Assembly (NCBI RefSeq): GCF_015704865.1
Contig: NZ_JADQTO010000009.1
Span: 277,060-341,059 of the forward strand
From: Actinoplanes aureus
GTDB taxonomy: Bacteria; Actinomycetota; Actinomycetes; Mycobacteriales; Micromonosporaceae
Direction of reading: 5' to 3'
DNA: 64,000 bases
The translations under genes and the position numbers were made by a program. The notes beneath the pieces are model-generated. The model did no database searches. It had not been told where the DNA came from and was given only the letters and a program-made list of their open reading frames with translations. Positions 19,424 to 27,882 of this stretch are shown piece by piece (positions within the stretch are counted from its first letter, which is position 1; each line of letters begins with the position of its first letter).

Positions 19424-19425
19424 CG

Positions 19426-19644
19426 TCAACCGGCGCACGCTGCCGAGCGCGCGGTCCGGACATCGCCCCCGTGCGTCAGGAACCCCCGGTCGAGACGCGC
19501 TGCGAGCCGGTGCAGTGCGCCGGCGACGAGCAATCGGAGCCACCCCGGCGGACGGTCCGGCACTTCTGGACTGCATGGCAGGGCGGAGTGCATGAGCCGG
19601 GTAGCCGTGCCTTTGACCAGGGGAATCATGGGGAGATCCTGCAT
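19426..19644 (-). CDS. Small hypothetical protein
   Basis: 72 residues, with a GAAAGGAC ribosome-site candidate just before the ATG. Only notable feature is a central amphipathic helix (W-L-R-L-L-V-A-G-A-L-H-R-L-A-A-R-L). It is divergent from the MarR gene across a ~100-bp A+T-richer gap with repeated TTGCA motifs, which is the layout of a MarR-controlled gene. No recognisable family; it could be spurious. The rest of the 19,424-19,746 stretch holds nothing else I can support. Confidence 0.35.
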   Translation of the reverse strand: MQDLPMIPLVKGTATRLMHSALPCSPEVPDRPPGWLRLLVAGALHRLAARLDRGFLTHGGDVRTARSAACAG

Positions 19645-19746
19645 CGGACAGTCCTTTCTTCACGATCAAGTGCCCCGTAAAATCTAGTTGCAGACGCGGG
19701 CTATTGCAAGCGCCGGTAATCGGCAGAGGCGGTGTACTGTGGCGGC

Positions 19747-20199
19747 ATGGAGGTGCAGGAGCAGGGCGTCGACGACGCCGTGGCATGCGCGCAGAGCTGG
19801 CGCGCGCTGGCCGGTTTGCACGCCCGGATCGAGCAGCGCCTGGAGCGCGCCTTGCAGGCCGCGCACCGGCTCAGCGTCGTCGAGTATTCGGTGCTTGAGC
19901 TGCTGTCCCGTCAGGACCGCTGGCACATGCGGATGCAGCAGCTGGCCGCCGCGGTCGTGCTCAGCCAGAGCGCCACCACCCGGCTGGTCGCCCGGATGGA
20001 GGACCAGGGCCTGCTGAGCCGCTACCTGTGTGAGAACGATCGCCGGGGCATCTTCACCGAGGTGACCGAGGCCGGCCTGCGGCTGCTGACCGAGGCGCGC
20101 CCGACCCACGACGAGGCGCTGCGCGCGGCGATGCGCGACGCCGAGCAGCTGCCGGAGTTCGCCGGCCTGGTCAGCGCGCTGCGCGGCCGGGCTACCTGA
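19747..20199 (+). CDS. MarR-family regulator
   Basis: 150 residues. Winged helix with M-R-M-Q-Q-L-A-A-A-V-V-L-S-Q-S-A-T-T-R-L-V and wing D-R-R-G-I-F-T-E-V-T-E-A-G, plus N- and C-terminal dimerisation helices. Upstream gap contains two TTGCA repeats. Target may be the small divergent gene or the convergent reductase at 20212-20826, which ends 13 bases after it. Confidence 0.9.
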   Translation: MEVQEQGVDDAVACAQSWRALAGLHARIEQRLERALQAAHRLSVVEYSVLELLSRQDRWHMRMQQLAAAVVLSQSATTRLVARMEDQGLLSRYLCENDRRGIFTEVTEAGLRLLTEARPTHDEALRAAMRDAEQLPEFAGLVSALRGRAT

Positions 20200-20211
20200 C
20201 TGGCCGGCAGG

Positions 20212-20826
20212 TCAGGCGACGTCGTAGATCAGGTGCGTCGCGGTCGATGTCGGGATCACGCTGCGCTGCACCAGCGTGCGCGGCACGCCGCCGCCGAACA
20301 GTGGCGTCCCGGCGCCCAGCACCACCGGCGCGAGGTGCAACGACAGGGTGTCGACCAGCCCGGCGTCGAACGCCGCGCGGATCGTGGCGCCGCCACCCAT
20401 CAGGACGACGTCGAGGTCCGTTCCACGGTCTGACGAAGCCGCCTCCGCGCGCTCCCGCGCGGCGGCGACGGCGTCCGGCACACCGGTGGTGACGAACGTC
20501 CAGTCGAGCTCAGTGAGTCGCACCGACTCCGGCGGCGAACTCGTCACGACGACGAAGGCCGGCTTCCCGACCTCACCAGCGCCGTAGCCGGTCTCGTCGT
20601 TCCAGCCGGTCGGCCCGTCGACCAGATCGAAGAGCCGGCGGCCGAGCACGACGGCGCCCGAGCGGGCGGTCGCCTCGCGCAGCAGCCGGCGATCCTGCGG
20701 GTCGGCGGAGAACGCCCAGGTGTGCAGGGCCTCGCCGCCGGTGCCCAGGCCGTTGTCCGGGCCGGGTTCGGGCCCGGTGACGAACCCGTCGAGGGAGATC
20801 GAGATGTCAGCGATGATTCGGGTCAT
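20212..20826 (-). CDS. Dihydrofolate-reductase-like (RibD C-terminal) protein
   Basis: 204 residues. I-I-A-D-I-S-I-S-L-D-G-F-V-T-G at the start, V-V-L-G-R-R-L-F in the middle, and L-H-L-A-P-V-V-L-G-A-G-T-P-L-F near the end place it in the same family as the protein at 12512-13099, but the two are clearly distinct paralogues. NADPH-binding reductase fold; reaction unknown. Convergent with the MarR gene. Confidence 0.87.
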   Translation of the reverse strand: MTRIIADISISLDGFVTGPEPGPDNGLGTGGEALHTWAFSADPQDRRLLREATARSGAVVLGRRLFDLVDGPTGWNDETGYGAGEVGKPAFVVVTSSPPESVRLTELDWTFVTTGVPDAVAAARERAEAASSDRGTDLDVVLMGGGATIRAAFDAGLVDTLSLHLAPVVLGAGTPLFGGGVPRTLVQRSVIPTSTATHLIYDVA

Positions 20827-20891
20827 GCCCTGGTAGACCGGCTCCGCCGCCGAAACTCATCGCGCCCGGACCACCGCATCACCTGGACCCG

Positions 20892-20921
20892 TTGGAAAAA
20901 GTGATATCACTTTGCTACTCT
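20892..20921 (+). promoter_or_regulatory. SPFH-operon promoter with perfect 16-bp palindrome in the spacer
   Basis: TTGGAA at 20892-20897 and TACTCT at 20916-20921 form a -35/-10 pair with an 18-base spacer. Bases 20898-20913, AAAGTGATATCACTTT, are a perfect palindrome filling that spacer. A dimeric regulator bound there would shut the promoter. The ribbon-helix-helix protein encoded in the operon is the nearest candidate; a GntR-type protein from elsewhere is also possible. Confidence 0.7.
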
Positions 20922-20948
20922 CGAGACACCACCTTGAGGGAGCCCAAC

Positions 20949-21860
20949 ATGACGGAACACCTTGATCTGCCCACCCCGCAGGTGCGCGAGCGCATCGCCC
21001 GCGGCGCCTCGGGCTGGCCGGTCCTCGCCCTGTCCGTGCTGGTGATCCTGCTCAGCATCGCCGTCTTCGTCATCGGCGTGCAGCAGGACGACTCCACGGT
21101 CGTCATCAGCCTGATCAGCGTGAGCGTGCTGCTCACGCTGGCCGCCCTGACCGCCCTGGCCGGGCTCACGCCGGTCGCACCCGGTGAGGCCCGCGTTCTT
21201 CAGCTGCTCGGCCGCTACACCGGGACCGTGCGCACCGACGGACTGCGCTGGGTCAACCCGCTCACCGCCCGGCGCAAGGTCTCCACCCGCATCCGCAACC
21301 ACGAGACCGACGTGCTCAAGGTCAATGACGCCGACGGCAATCCGATCGAGATCGCCGCCGTCGTCGTCTGGCAGGTCGAGGACACCGCCCGTGCCGTCTT
21401 CGAGGTCGACGACTTCATCGAGTTCGTCGCCATCCAGACCGAGACCGCCGTGCGGCACATCGCCAACAGCTACTCCTACGACTCCCACGACACCGCCCGG
21501 ATGTCGCTGCGTGACAACGCCGACGAGATCACCGGCCGGCTGTCGGACGAGATCGGCGTGCGGGTCGCCGCCGCCGGGGTGAAGATCATCGAATCCCGGC
21601 TGACCCGCCTCGCCTACTCACCCGAGATCGCGCACGCCATGCTGCGCAGGCAGCAGGCGAACGCGATCGTCGCCGCCCGGACCCGGATCGTCGAAGGCGC
21701 GGTGGGCATGGTGGAGATGGCGCTGGTCCGCCTCGCCGAGAACGACGTCGTCGACCTGGACGAGGAACGCAAGGCCGCGATGGTCAGCAACCTGCTGGTG
21801 GTCCTGTGCGGCGACCGGGACGCCCAGCCCGTGGTCAACGCGGGCACCCTCTACTCCTAG
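20949..21860 (+). CDS. SPFH/band-7 membrane protein
   Basis: 303 residues. Two membrane-spanning segments near the N-terminus (~24-43 and ~50-70), then an SPFH domain (R-V-L-Q-L-L-G-R-Y-T-G-T-V, D-A-D-G-N-P-I-E-I-A-A-V-V-V-W-Q-V) and a helical tail with S-R-L-T-R-L-A-Y-S-P-E-I-A-H-A-M-L-R-R-Q-Q-A. SPFH proteins scaffold membrane microdomains. Start 20949 is preceded by GGGAG. First gene of a tight three-gene cluster. Confidence 0.9.
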   Translation: MTEHLDLPTPQVRERIARGASGWPVLALSVLVILLSIAVFVIGVQQDDSTVVISLISVSVLLTLAALTALAGLTPVAPGEARVLQLLGRYTGTVRTDGLRWVNPLTARRKVSTRIRNHETDVLKVNDADGNPIEIAAVVVWQVEDTARAVFEVDDFIEFVAIQTETAVRHIANSYSYDSHDTARMSLRDNADEITGRLSDEIGVRVAAAGVKIIESRLTRLAYSPEIAHAMLRRQQANAIVAARTRIVEGAVGMVEMALVRLAENDVVDLDEERKAAMVSNLLVVLCGDRDAQPVVNAGTLYS

Positions 21861-21863
21861 GCA

Positions 21864-22079
21864 ATGGCTACCGAGCGGAAGAAGCTGCTGCTCCGGCTCG
21901 ATCCCGCCGTGCACGACGCACTCGCACGGTGGGCCGGAGACGAGCTTCGTAGCACGAACGCCCAGATCGAGTACCTGCTGCGCAAGGCACTCGCCGACGC
22001 CGGCCGGCTCCCCGGCGGAGTCGGCCGGATGCGAGGGCCGGGCAGACCTCCCGCCACACCCGAGCCGGAAGAAGAATGA
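21864..22079 (+). CDS. Ribbon-helix-helix (Arc-type) DNA-binding protein
   Basis: 71 residues. K-K-L-L-L-R-L-D-P-A-V-H-D-A-L-A-R-W gives the beta-strand and first helix, and S-T-N-A-Q-I-E-Y-L-L-R-K-A-L the second helix of an Arc/MetJ fold; a flexible Pro-rich acidic tail follows. Three bases after the SPFH stop and one base before the GPP34 start. Likely autoregulator of this cluster. Known to me as a recurrent companion of actinobacterial SPFH genes; role otherwise inferred. Confidence 0.75.
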   Translation: MATERKKLLLRLDPAVHDALARWAGDELRSTNAQIEYLLRKALADAGRLPGGVGRMRGPGRPPATPEPEEE

Positions 22080-22080
22080 C

Positions 22081-22707
22081 ATGGCAGTACCCGGCACCCT
22101 CCCCCAGCGCGTCTTCCTGCTGGCCTACCACCCCGGCAAAGGCAGAGTGCCCTGGGACACCAACCTCGGCGCCATGCTCCGCGCGGCGGCCCTCGCCGAC
22201 CTCTACCTCAAGGGCCACCTCACCGACGCAAACGGCCGCGCCACCACCGACGGCCCGCACCCCTGCCACGACTACCTGCTCGAGGCGCTCCTCGAAGAGA
22301 TCGCCGAGTCCAAGCCACGCAAGTGGCAGTTCTGGGTCGAGCGCCGCCAGCGCGTCGCCGTGACCGCGGTACGCCAACAGCTCAGTGACGGCGGTTGGGT
22401 CCGCCTGGAACCACGCCGGATCCTCGGGCTGTTCCCCACGACCAGGGTGACCATCCGGGACCCCCGCGTCCGGAAGCAACTGCTCGGCCGGGTCAACGAT
22501 GCCCTGAAGAGCCCCGTCGGCAGAGTCGACCCGGCCGACGCGGCACTCGTGGCCATCGTCGCCGCCGGAGATCTCAGCCACGTCCTCGACCGTCGGACCA
22601 GGCGCGCCCACAAACGGCGCATCCAGGAACTCACCGAGCTGACCGGACCGATCGGGCCGGCCCTGCGCAAGTCGATCCGGGACACCGCCGCCGCCGCGGC
22701 GGGCTAG
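22081..22707 (+). CDS. GPP34 (GOLPH3-like) family phosphoinositide-binding-fold protein
   Basis: 208 residues. L-P-Q-R-V-F-L-L-A-Y-H at the N-terminus, L-R-A-A-A-L-A-D-L-Y-L-K-G-H-L, and the conserved L-F-P-T-T-R-V helix start are GPP34 signatures. Eukaryotic GOLPH3 binds PI4P on Golgi membranes; the bacterial members have no settled function. Clustered with a membrane-scaffold SPFH protein, so a peripheral membrane role is a reasonable inference. Ends 10 bases before the convergent siderophore ATPase. Confidence 0.85.
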   Translation: MAVPGTLPQRVFLLAYHPGKGRVPWDTNLGAMLRAAALADLYLKGHLTDANGRATTDGPHPCHDYLLEALLEEIAESKPRKWQFWVERRQRVAVTAVRQQLSDGGWVRLEPRRILGLFPTTRVTIRDPRVRKQLLGRVNDALKSPVGRVDPADAALVAIVAAGDLSHVLDRRTRRAHKRRIQELTELTGPIGPALRKSIRDTAAAAAG

Positions 22708-22716
22708 GACCGCCGG

Positions 22717-23496
22717 TCAATCACGGGCCGGGACCACCATCGGGGTTCCGGCCACCGGGTCCGGGACGACCACGCAGGTCAGGCCGAACACCTTCTCGAC
22801 GAGCTCGGCGGTGACCACCTCGGTCGGCGGGCCCTCGGCGACGATGCTGCCGTCGGCCATCGCGATGATGTGGTCGCAGAAGCGGCAGGCCAGGTTGAGG
22901 TCGTGCAGCACCACCACGACCGTCTTGCCGGACGCGGCGTTCAGCTTGCGCAACAGCCGCAGCAGATCCACCTGGTGGGCGATGTCCAGGAAGGTGGTGG
23001 GCTCGTCGAGCAGCAGCAGGTCGGTCTCCTGCGCGAGGGCCATGGCGACCCACACTCGTTGCCGTTGCCCGCCGGACAGCTGCCGGATCGGGCGGTCCAC
23101 GAGATCGGCGGTGCCGGTGGCGTCGAGCGCGCGGGACACCGCGTCGTGGTCGCGTTCGGTCCAGCGGCGGAACCAGCCCTGGTGCGGGTAACGCCCGCGG
23201 GACACCAGGTCGGCCACGGTGATGCCGTCCGGCGCGACCGGGCTCTGCGGCAGCAGGCCCAGCACCTTGGCGACGTCGAGCGTGCTCATCTCGGCGATCG
23301 AGGCGCCGTCCAGGTAGACCGCGCCCTCGCGGGGGGTCAGCAGCCGGGCCAGGCCGCGCAGCAGAGTGGACTTGCCGCAGGCGTTGGCGCCGACGATCGC
23401 GGTCACCTTGCCGTCGAGGACCGTGAGGTCGAGGCCGGCCACGATGGGCCGCTCGTCGTAGCCGAGGGTGAGGCCCTCGGCGCGCAGCCGGGTCAT
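22717..23496 (-). CDS. Iron-siderophore ABC transporter ATP-binding protein (FecE-like)
   Basis: 259 residues. Walker A V-G-A-N-A-C-G-K-S-T, signature L-S-G-G-Q-R-Q-R, Walker B L-L-L-L-D-E-P-T, and H-loop V-L-H-D-L-N. G-R-Y-P-H-Q is typical of Fe3+-siderophore ATPases. Start at 23496 overlaps the upstream permease stop by four bases. Last gene of the iron operon read from 26570. Confidence 0.93.
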   Translation of the reverse strand: MTRLRAEGLTLGYDERPIVAGLDLTVLDGKVTAIVGANACGKSTLLRGLARLLTPREGAVYLDGASIAEMSTLDVAKVLGLLPQSPVAPDGITVADLVSRGRYPHQGWFRRWTERDHDAVSRALDATGTADLVDRPIRQLSGGQRQRVWVAMALAQETDLLLLDEPTTFLDIAHQVDLLRLLRKLNAASGKTVVVVLHDLNLACRFCDHIIAMADGSIVAEGPPTEVVTAELVEKVFGLTCVVVPDPVAGTPMVVPARD

Positions 23497-24524
23497 CCGC
23501 CAGCTCCCTGTCGGTTCGTGGTGGCCAGCAGCCACAGCAGGTATGGTGCGCCGACCGCACCGGTCACCACGCCGGTGGGCAGCGGTGTCGGCATCAGATG
23601 GACGGCGACGAGGTCGGCGGTGAGCAGCAGCGCGGCGCCGGCCAGCGCGGCCGGCAGGACGCCGCCGCCGGCCGGGCCGAGCAGCCGGTCGGCGATCGGG
23701 CCGGCGACCAGGGCGACGAAGATGATCGGGCCGGCCACCGCGACGGCCAGGGCCACCAGGGTCACCGCCACGGCGAGCAGTCCGGCCCGGCTGAGCTCGG
23801 TACGCGTACCGAGCGCCCGGGCCGCGTCGTCGCCGAGTTCGAGGGCGCGCAGCTGCCGTTGCAGCAGCACCGCGAGAGGCAGCAGAACGGCCAGGGCGAT
23901 CGACAGCAGCCGCAGTTCGCTGCCGCTGGCCTGGCCGACCGAGCCGGTCAGCCAGTGCATCGCCTGCCGGGCCTCGAACAGCTGGGCGCGGGTGAGCACG
24001 TATCCGGTCATGCCCTCGAAGAACACGGCGACGCCGATGCCGATGAGGATGAACCGGTAGCCGCTCACGCCGTCACGCCAGGCGAGCACGTACATGAGCA
24101 GTGCCGCGAGCAGCGCGCCGCCGAGGGCGAGGCCGCTGACCACGAGCCCGCCGGCCTGCAGCAGCACGATCCCGAAGACCGCGGCGAGGCTGGCGCCCGA
24201 GGTGATGCCGACGAAGTCCGGCGAGGCGAGCGGGTTGCGCAGCAGCTGTTGGAAGATCGTCCCGGAGGCACCGAGGGCCAGGCCGACCGTGAGCGCGGAG
24301 AGGGCGGTCGGCAGCCGCAGGCCGCGGACGACGAAGTCGACGCTGGGCTCGTCGCGCAGGTGCAGCACCGACGCGATGACCTCGCCGGCGCTGAGCCGGA
24401 AACTGCCCACCATCATGGTGACCACGAACAGGGTGGCCACCGCGCCGGCCAGCGCGGCCGTGACCAGCAGGGCTCGCGCGGTACGGCGCCGCCGGGTGGT
24501 CCGGAGAAGAACAGCGGTGGTCAT
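23493..24524 (-). CDS. Iron-siderophore ABC permease (FecD/FepG-like)
   Basis: 343 residues, about ten membrane spans. Family blocks R-G-L-R-L-P-T-A-L, L-R-N-P-L-A-S-P-D-F-V-G-I-T-S-G-A and L-G-D-D-A-A-R-A-L-G are visible. Forms a heterodimeric channel with the preceding permease. One base separates it from that gene. Confidence 0.92.
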   Translation of the reverse strand: MTTAVLLRTTRRRRTARALLVTAALAGAVATLFVVTMMVGSFRLSAGEVIASVLHLRDEPSVDFVVRGLRLPTALSALTVGLALGASGTIFQQLLRNPLASPDFVGITSGASLAAVFGIVLLQAGGLVVSGLALGGALLAALLMYVLAWRDGVSGYRFILIGIGVAVFFEGMTGYVLTRAQLFEARQAMHWLTGSVGQASGSELRLLSIALAVLLPLAVLLQRQLRALELGDDAARALGTRTELSRAGLLAVAVTLVALAVAVAGPIIFVALVAGPIADRLLGPAGGGVLPAALAGAALLLTADLVAVHLMPTPLPTGVVTGAVGAPYLLWLLATTNRQGAGG

Positions 24525-24525
24525 C

Positions 24526-25554
24526 TCACGCCTCCGACAGCCGGCCGTAGCGGACGATGCCCACGAACACCGGCGCGCCGACCACGCCCAGCACGACGCC
24601 GACCTGGAGTTCGTCCGGCGCGGTCACCACCCGGCCGAGCACGTCGGCGAGCAGCAGCACGATCGGCGAGAGCAGCATCGAGTACGGCAGGATCCACCGG
24701 TAGTCCGGGCCGCACAGGAACCGCGCGATGTGCGGGACGACCAGCCCGACGAAGATGATCGGCCCGCAGGCCGCGGTGGCACCGCCGGCGAGCAGCGCGA
24801 CCACGCCGAACGCCGCCGCCCGGGTGAGACCGACCCGCTGGCCGAGGCCGCGTGCCACGTCCTCGCCGAGGGCCAGCCCGTTCAGGCTGCGCCCGAAGGC
24901 GAGCGAGGCGATCAGGCCGGCGATCAGGAACGGCGCCACCCCGATCAGGATCGGCGCGTACCGGCCGGCGAGCGAGCCGACCTGCCAGAACCGGAGCTCG
25001 TTCAGGGCGTCCACGTTGGTCATCACGATGCCGGTGGTCAACGACCCGAACCCGGCGGCGATGGCCGCGCCGGCCAGGGCCAGCTTCACCGGGGTGGCGC
25101 CCTCGCGGCCCAGCGACGCGATCGCGTAGACCAGCACGAGCGCCGCGATCGCCCCGGCGAAGGCGAACCAGATGTACACCTCGACCCCGCGCAGGCCGAG
25201 CACGGTGACCGCGGTGACCACGAAGGCGGCGGCACCGGAGTTGATGCCCATGATCCCGGCGTCGGCGAGCGGGTTGCGGGTGACGCCCTGCAGGATGGCA
25301 CCGGCTACGCCGAGCGCCGCTCCCACCAGAATGCCGAGCAGCGTACGCGGCACGCGCATCTCCAGGGTCACCGTGCTGCCGATCGACCCGTCGTCGTCCA
25401 GGCTGCCCAGGGCCCGCAGCACTTCGCCCAGGCCGATCGACCGCGAGCCCATCGTGATGCTGAGGAAGGCCACCACGGCCAGCACCGCGCCGAGAACGAC
25501 GAGCCCCGGCCCGAGGGCCGTGGCTCGCCGAGAGGTTTGTACCGAGACGCTCAT
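24526..25554 (-). CDS. Iron-siderophore ABC permease (FecC/FepD-like)
   Basis: 342 residues, about ten membrane spans. R-V-P-R-T-L-L-G-I-L-V-G-A-A-L-G, T-R-N-P-L-A-D-A-G-I-M-G-I-N-S-G and F-V-G-L-V-V-P-H-I-A-R are FecCD signatures. Lies eight bases after the binding-protein gene in the iron operon. Confidence 0.93.
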   Translation of the reverse strand: MSVSVQTSRRATALGPGLVVLGAVLAVVAFLSITMGSRSIGLGEVLRALGSLDDDGSIGSTVTLEMRVPRTLLGILVGAALGVAGAILQGVTRNPLADAGIMGINSGAAAFVVTAVTVLGLRGVEVYIWFAFAGAIAALVLVYAIASLGREGATPVKLALAGAAIAAGFGSLTTGIVMTNVDALNELRFWQVGSLAGRYAPILIGVAPFLIAGLIASLAFGRSLNGLALGEDVARGLGQRVGLTRAAAFGVVALLAGGATAACGPIIFVGLVVPHIARFLCGPDYRWILPYSMLLSPIVLLLADVLGRVVTAPDELQVGVVLGVVGAPVFVGIVRYGRLSEA

Positions 25555-25562
25555 CGGTACGG

Positions 25563-26570
25563 CTAGGAGCCGATGTTCTCGTTCGCGGCCTTCACCGCGG
25601 TGGTCAGCTTGTCCAGCTCGGTGGCGAAGTCACCGTAGGTGTGCAGCCAGTACGCCGGCCAGGCCACGACAGCGCCCTGCTCGGCCGCCTTGATCTTGAA
25701 CCAGGTCGGCTGCTTCTTGCCCCACTCCGCGTTGGCGGTCTCGGTGAAGGCGCGGCCGTCCCAGAGGATCAGATCCGGCTGGTACTTGTCGGCGTTCTCC
25801 CAGCTGAGGTTCTCCCAGTACGGAAAGCCCTTGTCCGGGCTGTCCGGGTTGATCACCTTGAGGCCGAAGCTCTGGAAGTCGAGCAGCTCGGGGGCGTACT
25901 CCGGGTTGGCGACGTAGACCTTGTCGTCGGCCGGTGACATCGCCGCGACGGTCAGGCCGGGCTTGGCCGCGACCGCCTCCTTGAACTTGGCGACGGACTC
26001 TTCGAACCGCTTCTTGGTCTCCGCGATCTTCGGGTCGTCCACCTTGGCGCCCAGGCTCTCCGCGAGATCCTCGTAGCCCTCCGCGAGCTGCAGGATCGAC
26101 TTGCCCTGGGTGACGCCGACGACCGGGGCGAGCTCGGCGAGCTTCTTGCTCTTCTCGTCGACGCCCTCCTCGAGGCCACTGTGCGCCTTCTCAGCGGGCC
26201 ACCAGTCACCGACGATGAGATCCGGGCGCAGCGCGGCCGCCTTCTCCACGTCGATCTTGCCCCACTCCTCGCCGAGGATCTCGATGCCGGTGAGGTCCAG
26301 GCTCTTGAGGTTGGGGTCGGTCTTGACCGACTCGTCGGCGTAGATGCCGACCGGTTTGATGCCGAACGACATCAGCGCCGCCGCCTCACCGGCGTGCGCG
26401 ATGATCCGGGTCGGCGTCTTGTCCGCCTTGACCTCGGTGCCGGACCCGTCGGTGAACGACCAGGGACCGGCCGCCGCGGCGGCGGTGTCGCCAGAGGAGT
26501 CACTGGAACCACAACCGGCGAGCACGACGCTCAGCGCCGAGACAGCCAGAACCGTACGCCAAGCGCGCAT
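25563..26570 (-). CDS. Iron-siderophore binding lipoprotein (FecB/FhuD-like)
   Basis: 335 residues. Lipoprotein signal with lipobox V-L-A-G-C (Cys20) followed by a Ser/Ala linker. The mature domain is a class III binding protein (P-T-R-I-I-A-H, L-R-P-D-L-I-V-G-D, Y-Q-P-D-L-I-L-W). First gene of the operon and directly downstream of an IdeR/DmdR-like box, so expression should rise under iron limitation. Which siderophore it binds cannot be read from sequence. Confidence 0.92.
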   Translation of the reverse strand: MRAWRTVLAVSALSVVLAGCGSSDSSGDTAAAAAGPWSFTDGSGTEVKADKTPTRIIAHAGEAAALMSFGIKPVGIYADESVKTDPNLKSLDLTGIEILGEEWGKIDVEKAAALRPDLIVGDWWPAEKAHSGLEEGVDEKSKKLAELAPVVGVTQGKSILQLAEGYEDLAESLGAKVDDPKIAETKKRFEESVAKFKEAVAAKPGLTVAAMSPADDKVYVANPEYAPELLDFQSFGLKVINPDSPDKGFPYWENLSWENADKYQPDLILWDGRAFTETANAEWGKKQPTWFKIKAAEQGAVVAWPAYWLHTYGDFATELDKLTTAVKAANENIGS

Positions 26571-26604
26571 TCTCGTCAGGTCCGTTCACATAGGGGAGCC
26601 TTAG

Positions 26605-26623
26605 TTAGGTCAGGCTAACCATA
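26605..26623 (-). promoter_or_regulatory. Iron box (IdeR/DmdR type)
   Basis: TTAGGTCAGGCTAACCATA matches the 19-base IdeR consensus as I recall it at 16 of 19 positions and lies 35 bases upstream of the siderophore-binding-protein start. Binding of the iron-loaded repressor here would silence the ABC operon when iron is plentiful. Confidence 0.8.
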
Positions 26624-26665
26624 GTGTCTGTGGTTTACCAGAGTCGCTGCGGACCCGGCCCACCC

Positions 26666-27826
26666 TCAGGTGCGGACCATGCGGGCCGGGCCGGGCGTGT
26701 GTCCGGGTGCCACCGAGGCCTGCACCACCAGGGCGGCCGCGCCGATACTCGCCGCGTCGCGGGGCTGGGCGGAGAGCTCGACCAGCACCGCGTGACGCTG
26801 CCGGGAGTGGGCGGTGCGTTCCAGGTGGGCACGCAGCCGCCGGGCGTAGATGGATCCGGCGAGCGCGACGCCGGGGCCGGTGAGCACGACCCGGCCCAGG
26901 TCGAGCAGGTTGACCATCGAGGTGGCGGCGACGGCCAGGTGCCCGGCCGCGCGGTCGAGCACCTCGAACGCGGCCTGGTCGCCGTTCACCGCGGCGCGGG
27001 CCAGCGCGTCGTAGGCACTTGACGTCGTCGCCGAGCCGTCCAGGGACACGCCGGCGTCGGCGACGACGGCGGCCATCGAGGCGTACCGCTCCACGCAGCC
27101 GCGGTTGCCGCACGGGCAGGGCCGCCCGTCGTAGTGGATCGACAGGTGGCCGAGTTCGCCGGCGTCGAAGCTCGCGCCCCGGAACAGGGCGCCACCGAAG
27201 ACGAACCCCGCGCCGATACCGGTGCCCAGGTAGACGCAGCCGAAGGCCTGCTCGCGGGAGACCCGCCGGCTCCAGAACTCACCGAGGGCGGCGGCCGCCG
27301 CGTCGTTCTCCACCATCACCGGCAGGCCGAGCCGGTCGGCCAGTTCGGCGCGCAGGGTGTGCGGGTCGGCAGTCTCGGCACTGCCCGGGTACGGCGTGGG
27401 CGCGACGATCGCCAGGCCCTCGATCCGGCTCCGCGGGAGGTCCAGCCCGGCGGTGAAGTCGTCGAACTGCCCGGCCAGCCGGTCGACCGGCTGGCGGGGC
27501 ACCACCTCGCGGCCGACCACCCCACCGGTCAGGTCGACCGCCACGCAGGTGACCGTGTCCGGACCGAGGTGGAAGCCGATGCCGAACCGGTTGGCCGGCT
27601 TGATCGCGATCAGCGTGCGCGGCTTTCCGCGGATCGACCCGGTGGAGCCGACCTCGTGGATGATGCCGTCGGCGATGAGGTCGCGCACGATGTTGGAGAT
27701 CGACGGCTGGGTGAGGCCGGTCAGATCGGCGAGCTCGACTCGGCTGATCGCCGCGGCGGAACGGATGACGTCGACGATGAGTGCCCGGCTGCCGGGCCCG
27801 GCGGCGGGCGTTTCGCGACGTGCCAT
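26666..27826 (-). CDS. ROK-family transcriptional regulator
   Basis: 386 residues. N-terminal MarR-like HTH (S-R-V-E-L-A-D-L-T-G-L-T-Q-P-S-I-S-N-I-V), then a ROK sugar-kinase-like domain with Y-L-G-T-G-I-G-A-G and the zinc motif C-P-C-G-N-R-G-C. The start at 27826 gives the usual short N-terminal tail. Divergent from an HTH-less LacI sensor at 27883; the pair may share one sugar signal. Confidence 0.9.
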   Translation of the reverse strand: MARRETPAAGPGSRALIVDVIRSAAAISRVELADLTGLTQPSISNIVRDLIADGIIHEVGSTGSIRGKPRTLIAIKPANRFGIGFHLGPDTVTCVAVDLTGGVVGREVVPRQPVDRLAGQFDDFTAGLDLPRSRIEGLAIVAPTPYPGSAETADPHTLRAELADRLGLPVMVENDAAAAALGEFWSRRVSREQAFGCVYLGTGIGAGFVFGGALFRGASFDAGELGHLSIHYDGRPCPCGNRGCVERYASMAAVVADAGVSLDGSATTSSAYDALARAAVNGDQAAFEVLDRAAGHLAVAATSMVNLLDLGRVVLTGPGVALAGSIYARRLRAHLERTAHSRQRHAVLVELSAQPRDAASIGAAALVVQASVAPGHTPGPARMVRT

Positions 27827-27828
27827 CG

Positions 27829-27872
27829 AGGTAGTGTCTCCGGGGTCTGGTACCGACAGCGACACCCTACCT
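27829..27872. promoter_or_regulatory. Shared promoter region with imperfect inverted repeat
   Basis: AGGTAGTGTC (27829-27838) and GACACCCTACCT (27861-27872) are imperfect complements flanking a central GGTACC at 27849-27854. It lies between the divergent ROK regulator and LacI-type sensor and is a plausible ROK operator. Assignment is by position. Confidence 0.4.
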
Positions 27873-27882
27873 GGAGGAACAG

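Noticed and set aside
23598..25566. Long plus-strand frames opposite the siderophore permeases
   Set aside because: Repetitive acidic/basic shadow translations of membrane-protein genes on the other strand.
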